This document shows positions 31,301 through 42,500 of a stretch of 64,000 bases of DNA, in pieces. Origin of the DNA: Pythium myriotylum (Eukaryota > Oomycota > Peronosporomycetes > Pythiales > Pythiaceae); the NCBI GenBank assembly GCA_023091665.1, contig JALJCQ010000009.1, forward strand, positions 1,736,001 to 1,800,000, in the 5' to 3' direction. The position numbers and the translations under genes were made by a program. Below the pieces are notes generated by a model that did no database searches, had not been told where the DNA came from, and worked only from the letters and a program-made list of their open reading frames with translations. The first letter of the stretch is position 1; every line of letters begins with the position of its first letter.

Positions 31301-34300
31301 GCTAGGTTCGGAGCCGGCTTTTCGAGGTTGTCGAGTAGCAAATCAAGAATGACTGAACGGATCGAAGAGCCTGAGGCACGCGGAATAGTGACACCTCCAG
31401 CCAAGTTTGAATCGGGGTCACGTCCTCTGCGCTTTTTCGGAGTTTGGAACTTTACACTGCCGGACCCGTTGTCATCATCATGGTCCGCAAAGGCGTGAAC
31501 GCCGCCAGAAAAATCTCCTTCATCAATGTCATCGTCATCGTAAACATTCAATAGGCGGTTCATGTAACCGACCATCACATCACCGCTCGCTCCGCTGTCA
31601 ACAAGCAGGTCAACCAAGGCGTGACCGGGTACACGATTGCTCACAGCTCGAAGAATTGCAACAGACAGCTCGGCAATGTACGCAGACTTCGTGAACTTCA
31701 CATACTGAATAATGTTCACGAAGTCTCGACGATAGCGAAAGAGAATGGTATGCAGCATCTCAACCTGCGCGCGAACTGCTAGCTGACGGTGAATGTCGGA
31801 ATGAACGAAATGAGCATCCTTCTCCAAAACCAAAACGATGATTTCAAGCGCACGCTGGACGGAACGTTGGCGAAGAGATACACAGTGGTCCCTCAATTGG
31901 TCCTTGCTAATGAATGGCTTGCGACGCTTGGATGAAACAGCTTCTCCAGACAAAGTGAGAGCACCGTAAGTCGCTTCTGCTTGCTTCTTTGAGTAGTCTA
32001 AGCAGAAGAAGAAAGCATGCTCCATGTGAACGTTTGAGGCAGTGTTCTCGAGACTGTCAACGCCACCCTCCGACGACAAGATCGAAAGTAACTTTTCTAG
32101 TAGAGGCCCGCCTGCCAGTAACCGCTGCAAAAGCTGATAGGCAAAGCTCCCTTCTGCTAACGTTGTTCCACGTTGACGCAACACTCGCCGGAATATACCG
32201 AGCACGCCATTCACAAGGGCCCACTTTTCATCTTCGTGCTCGTACTTCCGTATGTCAAACTTGAGAAACACTTTTTCAAGCAAGAAGTCAAAATAGTACT
32301 GAATCGCAGCAACTCGTCCATCACCTTCAAATGCATTCCAAGCGTGGGGGTTGTCAAAGAGCTCACTGAGGAGGGCGAGAAAGCCACGGGTGGCTGGATA
32401 ACGACGGCTTAAGGACTCGTAGTGTTCGAGCTCATAGCTGATATCTTGATTACCATACACTGCAACGTCCGCGGTCGTTCGCAGAATTTGTAGCGAGTCC
32501 ATCTGCCGCCAAACGAATGGAGCGATCTCCGGCACTTGCGCAAACAGCGACAATGTCTTCATGAGTTCACCTTTGAGGGAGCTCGGCACGCGGCATTGTA
32601 GGAACGTGACAAACGACTGGATAGGAGACCAGTCGTGATTGTGAAAAAAAATGAGCGCAAGCTGCTGATCTTGGATAACGCCTTGGATAACGGTCTGAAT
32701 GGCCTCCAATGCTTCAAGTTCCTTGGGTCGAATGAACTTTGGCCCTGGATTGTTGTTGGCAGAACTATTGCGTGAAATATCACTTGGGGCGATCCCACCT
32801 GAAAGCAATGTGTAGTTCGCGTTCGGACGTTCCGCCTCTGTGAGCAGTCTCTGGTACTTTGCCATGACAGCAAAAAAGTGGTCCCAGCTCAAAATTGCTG
32901 GGTTCTGCTTCATGTGATGAAAAGCAAGCTGTGCACACTCCGATCCTTCAGCAGCCGCAGCGACAAGTTTGAGGTACGGAGAAAGTGACACTGGATTTTT
33001 TAGAGCAGCATCACGGCAAGCAAGAAGGAACTCATGGCTGTTTCCCTCGCTCGAAACATCGGTGTCTGCGCCGCTATCAACTGTTTCCTCGGTTGGCCAA
33101 AACGAGCGTGCGAAAGATGGATCCAAGTTGCAGAGTGCAATAGCAAATTCGACAATATTCTCGAGGCAATCACCGTCCCAAGACACCACCTCTCCCTCTC
33201 CATCAGATTGCATCTGTGCGAGCGCTGCTTGATCAGCCAACGTTGGCACATCCACCATGAGTTTCGAAGCGTAGTTCACAAATAAAGCTTGCAGTTGATC
33301 TTCGAAAATATTGTAGAGAAGTGGATCATGCTTGGCATCGGGCAAATACTTCAGCACGATGTCGGCGAGACACGTGAAAACCTGTCGCTCTAAAGCAGCC
33401 TTGACGACACGAGGCGTCTGCTCGACCTCAGCAAACACGTTGCCACTTGCTGCACTTAAGCTTAGTACGTTGCTAGAAGTAGACGATGCTGCGTTGGCCC
33501 CCGATGGGTCGATCTGGGCGCCCAAAAATGCAGCCCACGCGAGCATTGTCACACTCTGGAATGACTGATACTCCCACTCCTCCTCCATTATGACGCGGTG
33601 CAAGTTCCGAACAGTCTGTGCGTTTGCTGCACCACTTAGCGCACTCCCTCGCGTGACAGCACCGGAGTTTCGATCGACTTTGGAGTCGTCGTTTTTCTTC
33701 TCCAACAAAACGACGAGCAGCGCAACCTGAATCGTTGTCATGGCACGTAGCATGCAAGACACTTGCTTCACAACGCCTTGTGGAGACGTTCCGGCTAGCG
33801 ATCCACTCTCGAAAAGCTGCGCGAATGACGTAAGGTTCACGATGTGCGGGGAAACCTTGGCGACTACAGAGTTAAGTCGACCGCAAAGTGTCTTCAGCGC
33901 CTCGACGAGCTTTTGGGTTTCGGTCGGTAGAACACGAACGCTCGAGACAACGAAGAGCACCGTGTCGGCGAGCAGGTCGTGCCAGTAGCTCGCGGGTTGT
34001 TGCATCGGAGTGAGCTCTAGGAGCTTCGGGAGCTGATCCTCAAACGCTGATAGCAACTTGGAGAGTAAACCTTCCACCAAGAGTTTGTTGGTGTACGATA
34101 GCACGAACTGCCGGCGCTTCTTGTCGAGGCGGTCGTCGAAGCGGAGGCGCATCAGTTCCTTGAGGAGGTTGAGTTTGGATTCGACTTCCGAGATGAGGAA
34201 ATGGCGCGCAGCCGCCGGGATGGACGTGGCGACGGTTGACACGGGCAGCTGGTCGACGCGCTCGACCCACTCGCGGCGGGCGGCGTCGCTTGCGAGGAAC

Positions 34301-34617
34301 CAGAGCTCCACGCAGCGCGCCTCGCTCACGTGGAACTCGTCGCTGAGCTTGAGGATCTCTTGCTGGATGAGCGGGGATACGTCGATGCTCTTGCCGGCGA
34401 TCTGCACTTTGCTCTCGCTCTGCAGGGCCTGTCGCTCGCTCGACTGCGGCGGCGGCAGCGCCACGGGCGCCAGCAGCTGCGCCTCGTGGCCGAGCAGGCG
34501 CGTCATGAAGGCTAGCGCGTCGTCGTCGCCCATGGTCTGGCTCGCGAACGCGTGCAGCTCATGGTGGAGCTGCCGGAAGGCGAGCTCCGGCTCCTCGGGC
34601 AGCGCGAGCGTGGTCAT
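28347..34617 (-). CDS. NUP205: Nucleoporin NUP205/Nup192 (inner ring scaffold)
   Basis: Two exons, 34617-28465 and 28406-28347, with a 58-nt intron near the 3' end, give 2070 aa, close to the family length of about 2000. The protein is a continuous alpha-solenoid without known catalytic motifs. The N-terminal block (LIQQEILKLSDEFHVSEARC) and the internal signature VILDLLLDNLEKPAPNLAHL followed by LLG match the NUP205/Nup192 family, a structural part of the nuclear pore inner ring. A short acidic linker (YDDDDIDEGDFSGG) precedes a basic KTPKKRRGR patch, a possible nuclear localisation signal, around residue 1060. The large exon has no other obvious splice signals. It shares a 208-bp divergent promoter with USE1. 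Confidence 0.8.
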
Positions 34618-34825
34618 GCGAAGGCCCCTTCCCCCTCGGAGATTGCCGCCTCTTTACGAGGGATTGGACGAGGGGATTGAACCGCGCAACCTCCACCGCC
34701 ATGACATCGCACTTAAGGTGGTAAAAAGAGTACGAGGATACGTTGAGTGTTGGAGGGTTACACGGGTCCCCGCACGCACCCGGGTGGGTCGAGGTTTGGC
34801 ACGAGCCCGTTTGTTGGAGCTGGAA

Positions 34826-35868
34826 ATGAAAATGGGCGTAGCGGTGGAACTGGTCGATGGCGAGCGCTTCGTGTACGCGTGGAAGCGTTTCCGAGCGCGC
34901 TTCCCTGAAGAACAGCTAGGAGCCGAACATGCGGACATGCTCCGCCAGGTTGGTGCCCGACGAAGTTAGGATTTACCACAAGATGTGGAGGTTGTTGAGA
35001 TAGTGTGGTGCAGTACGTTGACACAGCAAGGTTCTACCACGACAAAGCCCTTCGGGCTCAGGCACGCCAAGGTTCCGTCTTTCATCTGGTTTTTGCAGTC
35101 TTTGCTGAGCCGCGTTGCACAGGGCGCCGGTGGAGACGACGGGCTCGTGAGCGAACTCGTTGCGATCGCAAACGAAGCCACAAGGCTTGTCGAGATGAAG
35201 TGCTTCAGCACGGTTTCCCAGGAGTGTTGCATACCTAGATCAAGCGCTTTCCTGCGAAAAAAACTCAGACCACACGCAGCACCAGAGACTTCGTCTTTTT
35301 CCAAAGACTCGACTGAGAGTCCTCAGATCGGAGGCAACGTTGAGCAGCAGTCAGAGGACAGTGCTCAACGAATGGAACTCAATTACGATGAACTGAAAGC
35401 AATGATGGAGCCGAAAAAACTCTCTGCAGAGGATCAATCGACGAACGAGATCAGAAGAAGATTGGGGTGGGTAATGATGCTGGGCTTTCTGGTCGCTCGT
35501 GAGTCTGAGTTTCCTATAATCGTAGGCTCTTGGATCGTGAATCCTCGAGTCGACAGTCCATTTCTTCTGAAGCAATCGTCCGAGAAGAGCAAGAAAATAT
35601 TCAGGCGGACATGGTGAATCTTGCAAAGACACTCAAAGCTCGAACCCAGACGATCAACGAGTCTTTGGTTGATGATGTCAAGATTCTCGATGCAGTCGGA
35701 CAGAGTGCCGAGTCAAACGCCGAGCTATTAGAGCGTGAAAACGCGGTGCTCAAGCGGCAATTGGCTTCGAGCATTGGCTTTTGGACGTCGCTGTGGCTCG
35801 TGATGGCGGCAGTCATGGTGTTCATGGCCACGTACATCTACATGAAGCTATTCTCGAGACGTTTCTAA
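34826..35868 (+). CDS. USE1: USE1-like ER SNARE, tail-anchored
   Basis: Three exons, 34826-34948, 35027-35466 and 35526-35868, give 301 aa. The C-terminal third is the secure part. It has a SNARE-like coiled coil (EEQENIQADMVNLAKTLKAR, VDDVKILDAVGQSAESNAEL) and a tail anchor (LWLVMAAVMVFMATYIYMKL) with four basic or aromatic residues after it. This matches USE1/p31, the SNARE acting in Golgi-to-ER retrograde fusion. The middle region (LVSELVAIANEATRLVEMK) fits the USE1 N-terminal helices. The first exon is less certain: splicing to an alternative acceptor at 35013 opens another frame, so the N-terminus could differ. Confidence 0.72.
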
Positions 35869-36399
35869 CCCATGTCGAGGAGTTGAAGATGTTCGTATCT
35901 GATGCAAAGGCGGAGTTATCTGCTAGGTCGAATCTGTCGAGCAGGGTTTGGGGATCGCAACCTGTGTTATTTCCCTGTTGCCGTTCTGTCGTCAGGGCGC
36001 GTGCACCCACTGTTTTGTCCAATCATATCGCTGTATTTGATAGTCTCCCCGGTGGTCTTACTGTCGCAGGCGACTCAGACCTTGAGGAGCTGCGATAAGA
36101 TGCTGGCGTACCCACGCCGTTTGCAACGCGGCATCCGTCGACAGCCGTCGTCCGTGCGTGGGCGTCCGATCGCGCTGACGTTGCAGTTGGGGCCAGCGCC
36201 CGTTTGCCAAGCTGGCGGCTGGCTTGATGCCGGGCCCGCATTCCTCAACTCAGCTGGGACGCGGCGCCGAGGCATTCACTTGCTGCCTGGCTTCCTCCGG
36301 AGTGTCGCTATCAATAGGCAGCACGCGTCATCTGGGCAGCGAGACTAGTCAGTTCTCAACTTGCAAGCTCCGCGACAGACCAAGCGTGCACACATCAAG
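35869..36399. other. Intergenic region with one possible small Arg-rich ORF
   Basis: A 531-bp gap between USE1 and the kinase. An 82-codon frame at 36100-36348 begins MLAYPRRLQRGIRRQPSSVRG, resembling a mitochondrial leader, but it has no recognisable domain and no clear splice link to the kinase. No repeat or RNA gene was seen. Confidence 0.35.
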
Positions 36400-37623
36400 A
36401 TGCTCCGTGTCGGTAAGCAGGTCTTGTCCGAAGTCAACGGCGCCGCGCGTCGCTCAGGACTACGCCGACTCGGGCGTGGCGCCAATGGGCGACTGCTGAC
36501 TGGCGCCTACCAGACCCAAACGCAGTCGAGGCGCATGGTGGGTGACGCCGAGATTCAAGAGATGCTCAATCGAATGCGTACGACCGTCGGCGTCGCGTTT
36601 GTCGGAGCTGCTGCAGCGCTCAGCGTCGGACTGGACGCGGAAATCGAAAACGTCGCCCACTCACGAGCAGCGACTGCGATGACTCTAGCGTCACCCGCTA
36701 AGACGGAACGCAAGCACCATTGGCATCTCTTCGAGCAAATTGGCGCAGGTTCGTACGGTACCGTACGCATCGGAATGTGCGAAGAGTCCGGCGAAGTTGC
36801 TGCCATCAAGATCGTCGACCCGGACCCGCGAAACTACAGCACTCTGGAGCGAGAGATCGCAGCGCTGAAGCTAGTAAAGGCACTCGGTGGCCACAAGAAC
36901 ATCGTCGATTTGAGAGAAGTGTACGTGGAGGCGCGAAAGGTGTACCTCGTCACGGAGCTTGTCCGAGGCGGCGAGCTCTTCGACCATATCGTGGCTTTCG
37001 GTGCATTCGACGAACCCAAGGCCTGTGCCGTCGCTAAAGATATCGGTGAGGCACTGAGCTTCATGCATCATCACGGACTCGTTCATAAGGATGTCAAACC
37101 CGAGAACATATTGCTCACTTCCCGACACTCGGACAAGACTCTGGATGAAAGTGTTGGGAACAGTCCTGTGGTCAAGCTGATTGACTTTGGAAGTGCTGGG
37201 CCTGCCACAACGATGACTCCAGTGGATGACATCGGTACTTCGGCTTATTTACCACCAGAACTGCTCCAGCCGGGAATGTGCACTCCAGCATGTGATATGT
37301 GGGCTCTCGGCTGTGTCCTATACATATCACTGTGTGGCGCACACCCGTTCGATCTTGATGGAAGCGCGAGCGACGAGGAAGTTGAAGCTCGAGTCAAGCA
37401 GTCGCAGGTCGATTTCAACTTCGACGCCTGGAAGCACGTGTCTGATGAGGCCAAGGACGTCATCACGAAGTTGCTACATAAGGACCCATCGCAGCGCCTA
37501 ACCGCCGACCAGCTCCTCGTGCACCCGTGGATCGTAGCCCACTGCGCTGCGATGGACTCGGCCTCTGCGGTGGCTGCCAGCAAAGCGACTGCTCCGACCG
37601 TCGTGGCACGGACCCACGTCTGA
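36400..37623 (+). CDS. CaMK-like Ser/Thr kinase with mitochondrial-type N-terminus
   Basis: Intronless, 407 aa from ATG 36400; in-frame codons further upstream begin with a TTG and were not used. The N-terminus (MLRVGKQVLS..RRSGLRRLGRG) is basic and amphipathic with no acidic residue but one. A short hydrophobic stretch (GVAFVGAAAALSVGL, residues 64-78) follows, typical of inner-membrane or intermembrane-space proteins. The kinase domain runs from about 108: GAGSYGTV loop, K137, HKDVKPENILL (229-239, with Lys in place of the usual Arg in HRD), DFG (262-264), then GTSAYLPPELL and DMWALGCVLY. All catalytic residues are present. It falls in the CaMK group. Mitochondrial location is a prediction. 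Confidence 0.75.
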   Translation: MLRVGKQVLSEVNGAARRSGLRRLGRGANGRLLTGAYQTQTQSRRMVGDAEIQEMLNRMRTTVGVAFVGAAAALSVGLDAEIENVAHSRAATAMTLASPAKTERKHHWHLFEQIGAGSYGTVRIGMCEESGEVAAIKIVDPDPRNYSTLEREIAALKLVKALGGHKNIVDLREVYVEARKVYLVTELVRGGELFDHIVAFGAFDEPKACAVAKDIGEALSFMHHHGLVHKDVKPENILLTSRHSDKTLDESVGNSPVVKLIDFGSAGPATTMTPVDDIGTSAYLPPELLQPGMCTPACDMWALGCVLYISLCGAHPFDLDGSASDEEVEARVKQSQVDFNFDAWKHVSDEAKDVITKLLHKDPSQRLTADQLLVHPWIVAHCAAMDSASAVAASKATAPTVVARTHV

Positions 37624-38155
37624 GTGTCAAGTATTTATCATAGAAGTAACCACGAGCCGTCTATATACGAGCGTACACTATCACTGCATTCTAACTCGAC
37701 GAGACATAGCCCATTTTCAAACACAGACTAGCTGAGTGCGATCGTTGTTATCTGTGCGGAGGAATACCAGGGCGCAAAGCAGACGGACGCACTGCATTAA
37801 GCCCAACTATAGTCCCCCGCGAGTTCTCTATTGCATTGTTTCATGACCAGCCCGCACACCACGAGATTCACAGGTTGGAGATACCAAATGCGATCGGCTT
37901 CGCGCTCTCGGCGCCACTTTGCTGACTGGCATTCGGAATCTCCTCTCCAGCCAACACACAACCGATTGTTGGAAACACTATCCACTACTGTAGATCAGTT
38001 TAATACAAACTTGGGTGATTGGGTGGTGAAGTCAGGAGTACCTTGGGTGCTTGTCCTATTTCCGAAATCGGGTGGCGTCCAGTCAATTGGCTTGGCCTGC
38101 GCAGCTCCTCATGCAGTGGAAAAGCATTCCGACAATTTCCCGTTAAAGGTTCATC
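37624..38155. promoter_or_regulatory. Upstream region of ribosomal protein uL2
   Basis: A 532-bp gap between two plus-strand genes, holding the kinase 3' UTR and the RPL8 promoter. A TATATA-like stretch at about 37661 lies too far upstream to be the RPL8 core promoter. No other element was recognised. Confidence 0.35.
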
Positions 38156-39437
38156 ATGGGTCGCGTTATTCGTGGACAGCGTAAGGGTGCCGGCGGCATC
38201 TTCAAGTCGCACACCAAGCACCGCAAGGGTGCGGCTCAGTTCCGTGCGCTCGACTACGTTGAGCGTCACGGCTACATCAAGGGTGTCGTCAAGGAGATCA
38301 TCCACGATGCCGGCCGTGGTGCCCCGCTCGCGCGCGTCACCTACCGTGACCCTTACCGCTACAAGCTCAAGCACGAGCTGCTCGTCGCGGCTGAGGGCAT
38401 GTACACCGGCCAGTTCATCTACAGCGGCAAGAAGGCCGCTCTGACTGTCGGCAACATCCTCCCGCTCTCGGCCCTCCCGGAAGGTACCATTGTCTGCAAC
38501 GTCGAGGCCAAGGTCGGCGACCGTGGTGTCTTCGCCCGTGCCTCGGGTGACTACGCCGTCATCGTCTCGCACGACGAGGACAAGGGCAAGACCAAGCTCC
38601 GTCTTCCGTCGGGATCGAAGAAGACCGTCCCATCTGCGTAAGTTGCTGCGATCTCGAAGACTCGAGACTCCGAAGGTTCAAAGCACAACCAATCTCCATG
38701 GCCGGCAGTCTCTCTCCTGCAAACCCGAAATGTTCTCCCGCAGCTCCTAGGCTTAGGATGTGGATGAAATGATGGGCGAGATAGCACAGGAGAGAGCCCA
38801 TGGACTGGTGGCATTGATGGCACGGGCGACCAGCAACATGCAGAGCGCAAGCGGCTCTGTCCAATGCTCACGCGATGGACGTGAACTGCATGCGCGTTGC
38901 TCGTGTCGCCCAAGCTGCACTGGTCTCTCAGCGAGGAAACTTGCTGGAAGGTGGTGTTTAGCTTCGTTGTGCCGAATGTTTTCCCGCCTTTCGTGCGGTG
39001 AGTAAGTATCTTGTCCCGCAATTGCGGTGTGTAAGTACTGCTATCTCGCTCGCAGACCGTGCTGGGTGCCTTGACTAAAGGGGGATCAATCTTCCTTCTT
39101 ACTACCTTCTCTTCAGATTCGATACTGACAAGATTCTCTTTCCTCTAGGTGCCGTGCCATGATCGGTGTCATTGCCGGTGGTGGCCGTACGGACAAGCCG
39201 ATGCTCAAGGCCGGTCGCGCTTGGCACAAGTACAAGGCTAAGCGTAACGAGTGGCCGCGTGTGCGTGGTGTTGCCATGAACCCTGTGGAGCACCCGCACG
39301 GTGGTGGTAACCACCAGCACATCGGTCACCCGTCGACCGTTCGCCGTGATGCCCCAGCCGGTAAGAAGGTCGGTCTCATTGCCGCCCGCCGTACTGGTCG
39401 TCTCCGCGGTATCAAGAAGGTCGAGAAGGACAACTAA
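38156..39437 (+). CDS. RPL8: 60S ribosomal protein L8 (uL2)
   Basis: Two exons, 38156-38637 and 39149-39437, encode 256 aa. uL2 sits at the peptidyl transferase centre and subunit interface of the large ribosomal subunit. The family is unmistakable: start [54 protein letters not shown] and the catalytic-site loop [20 protein letters not shown]. Codon use is strongly biased, as expected for high expression. The junction Ala|Cys-Arg-Ala is phase 2. The intron is 511 nt, far longer than the 40-80 nt usual in this window. Confidence 0.97.
38638..39148 (+). other. Unusually long intron of RPL8
   Basis: A 511-nt GTAAGT...CTAG intron ending in a pyrimidine-rich tract (39090-39147). It carries no long open frame. 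Ribosomal protein introns often host snoRNAs; a GTGGATGAAATGATGG segment near 38760 is loosely C-box-like, but no complete C/D or H/ACA structure could be confirmed by eye. Confidence 0.6.
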
Positions 39438-39562
39438 ATTGTCGGTTAGGTCCTTTAATCTTCCGGGTCATAGCAATACAAAGCCCACCCAAATTGTCGG
39501 GAATTGTCAATCACTGTCTATTACTCAAACGTTAATGGGGAACGGCCAGTCTAATACACACC

Positions 39563-42500
39563 TCACGTTGATGCCTTGTTCCAGCGGAACTTCGGGAGTC
39601 GAGCACTGCTCTTCGTCCGCGTACGGCTGCTGCTTGTCGTTGACGCAGCAGTGCTCGGGGGCTCTACTGCGTTCGTTGCATTGCTGTCGTTCTGCTCCGC
39701 CTTCTTTGCATTGCTGTCGTTTTGCTCCGCCTTCTTTGACTCCTTACTGTTCGCGCTACTGGTCACCCACTTTTTCGCACGACCAAGTTGTCGAGCTCCC
39801 GCTCGCAGGACGTCTTTTCTAGCTTGGGTGCGCGTTGGACGCTGGAGGATACTGGACACATTGCTAGACTGACGATCATCCATGAACGGGGACTTTCGAG
39901 AAACTTCTTTGCCTCCCTCATCCGAAGATACGGAGTCGTTGTCCGAGTCTGTATCGTTGCCCTCAGGTCGATCCCCATCATTTGGTTGAACAGGAAGCTC
40001 CCCACCGTTCTGGTCAATGTAGGCACAAAGCGTGGCGTACTCGCCGCGGGCCGTTTCGAGTTTTTGTTTCTGCTGGGTGATCTGGCGCTTCAAGTCAGTC
40101 TCTTGGACGTGGTTCGTCGCCCGAAGCACGTCTTGCTCACACTTCCACTCGGAAGTGAGCGTCTCCAGCTCAATGTTCGCCTCCAGTAGCTCCTCCAGTT
40201 GCTCCTTGAGTCGTTCATTTTCAAGCCGAGCTGCTTCAAGCTGGACGGGGTCGCCTTCCAACAGTCGACGAGCTTCTTCAGCAGCCTTACGCTTCATTAT
40301 CTCGTCTTCGAGGACGAGCTGAGCGAACTTTTGCCGTGCCAAACCACCACGAGCAACGCGCTGCAACTGGATTGCTGCCTTTTCTGCTTGTTCTCGTGCC
40401 TCACGTTCTTCGCGTTCGCGCCGCTCACGTTCCTCGCGTTCAATGCGTTCTCTTTCTTCCCGCTCCCGTTCAAGCCGCTCTAACTCGCGTTTTTCAGCCT
40501 CGCGGCGCTCGCGTTCGAGACGAGCACGCTCGAGACGCTCAAACTCTTCTCGTTCCCTCCTCTCTCGTTCCTCTTGCTCTCTCCGTTCTCGCTCCTCTTG
40601 CTCTTGTTTCAGTCGTCTAGCCTCAGCTTCTGCTTCTTCGGCCAGTCGCCGCTGACGCTCCTGTTCCTCACGTTCACGTTGACGTTGAAGCTCAAGTTTT
40701 CTCAGGCGCTCCTTCTCTAACGCACGTAATCGAGACTGTTCTTGTTCATACTCGTCTTGGAGTTGCCACAGCACCTTTCGTGCAACGAAGCACCTCCATG
40801 CACATTGAATACGAACAGAGCAAACTTCGCACAGGCGTTGATGGTACAGGCAGCGTCCAACGTATCCTCGCCAAAGCCGTTGGATCTGTCTTGCACGGTG
40901 ATCACACAACCGAGCGTGGAATTCGCAACGGCCCACGTAACCTCTCCAAACTCGCTGCAGCAGTCTAACGGAGTACTGCGCACGCTGGAATCGAGTGACC
41001 GCCACATATACATGCGCACGTCGCTGAATTAGTTGCAGGGCCGCATATGTTTCAAGGAACCAGCGACGTGTAACCATTCTCTTCCAATGGCTCTGGATTA
41101 AAGCCACGTAGGCGTATAGCTTCTCGGCTCTTGCAGCTTCGAGGCGTTCGAGGACACCCTGTTGAAGATAGATCTTGCTCTTGCCCATTTGATACTCCTC
41201 TGGGGTCGCTAACTTGAACTGTTTGGCAAGAACCACACAGAGTTTTCTTTCATCACCCACACGCTTCCGTTCTGCATCCGACAGAAAGATGTCGAATTCC
41301 TGAACGAACTCCTCGTGCTTCATACGGTTCGGGTAGCCTGCACGAGCAATGCAGATAGCTTCGATGACACCAGCGCACCGAAGCTGATTCACAACCATTT
41401 GTTCGTCGATTTTGGTCGTGCTCTTCTCGCTGTTGGGTTTAATGCAACGAATGTAGTGGACACTCGTCTTGTTGATATTGTCCATGAGACGGTTCAGCGA
41501 TAGCTTGAACTGTGTTCCGACCGTTTGGCTGTCGGAATTTCCTCCTCCACCAGCTCCACCAAACCGCCTCGCCTTTGGGGCGGGCGCGGTGGTAGCTGCC
41601 GCTTCAGATTGTTTGGGCTCGAAGAGATGCACAACGTAAGGCTCCCGACTGCCTCGCATGAGGTCAGCCAAGTCTGGTAGCAATGCGTCTTTATGCTTGT
41701 CGAGAAACCCTGTGGCCTCGTACTTCACCGTGTCTGCGTAGTGATGAATGGAGAATTGGGTGCGAGAAATGCGAGGGAACTCGATGATCTTCTTCTGTTG
41801 GCGAAAGGATGTGGCCAGTTTGCCCACGAAGCCTTCGTCGTTGCCTTTGGGACGCACGATTTCCTCATTCAGCAGTGCAATGATGCCCAGCTTTCCTTCG
41901 ATCAGCGCCAGCACGTCCGCGTTATCAGCGTATGAAATATGATCCCATGTGATCTGTTCAGTCTCATACTCTTCCTGGACAGCCTTGAACACGTCCTGAG
42001 TAAACTTTTGCTGCAGTTTCTCGTTAGCGTAGTTGATACAAAGCTGCTCAAATGAGTTGTGAACGAAGCTCTCAAAGCCGAAAATGTCCAGCACACCAAT
42101 CGCATGATCAACTTCGCCTTCAGGAGCACTAAGACTTTGGTTAATCTGGATGACCATCCAATCAAAGACGTTCGAGTAAATCGCCTTGGCAAGAGCGTCG
42201 CGGCTCGAGGTCGCCTGAGCAACGGAGAGAGGAACGGAATAGACATCCCCTCCCGCTTTCATTGTTCTAGTACATAGAGCCTTCTCCATTGGAGCGAGTT
42301 CCAACCCAAGGAGCTCGCCCGCAATCATGATTGAGCTTTCCAGCACATGACTCCCATCCTCATTCGTCTTGTCAGCCTCAAACGCTGCCTGGCCGAGATG
42401 CAAGATACCAGCAAGTGTCTGGAAGAGTGCGTTCTGAGCGTCATCACTAAGTCCCAACAAACTGAGGGCGTGTTTCGTCTTGGCATAGTTTCGCGAATCC

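Noticed and set aside
34636..34720. tRNA-like segment on the minus strand with a B-box-like GGTTCAATCCC
   Set aside because: T-stem and acceptor arms do not pair and no proper anticodon arm or A box could be folded; at most a decayed tRNA-derived fragment.
34058..34969. 303-aa plus-strand ORF antisense to the NUP205 N-terminus
   Set aside because: Composition is that of an antisense shadow; only its last part (from 34826) belongs to a gene, USE1 exon 1.
36100..36348. 82-codon Arg-rich ORF upstream of the mitochondrial-type kinase
   Set aside because: No domain, no clear splice connection and no sign of conservation; kept only as a note in the intergenic entry.
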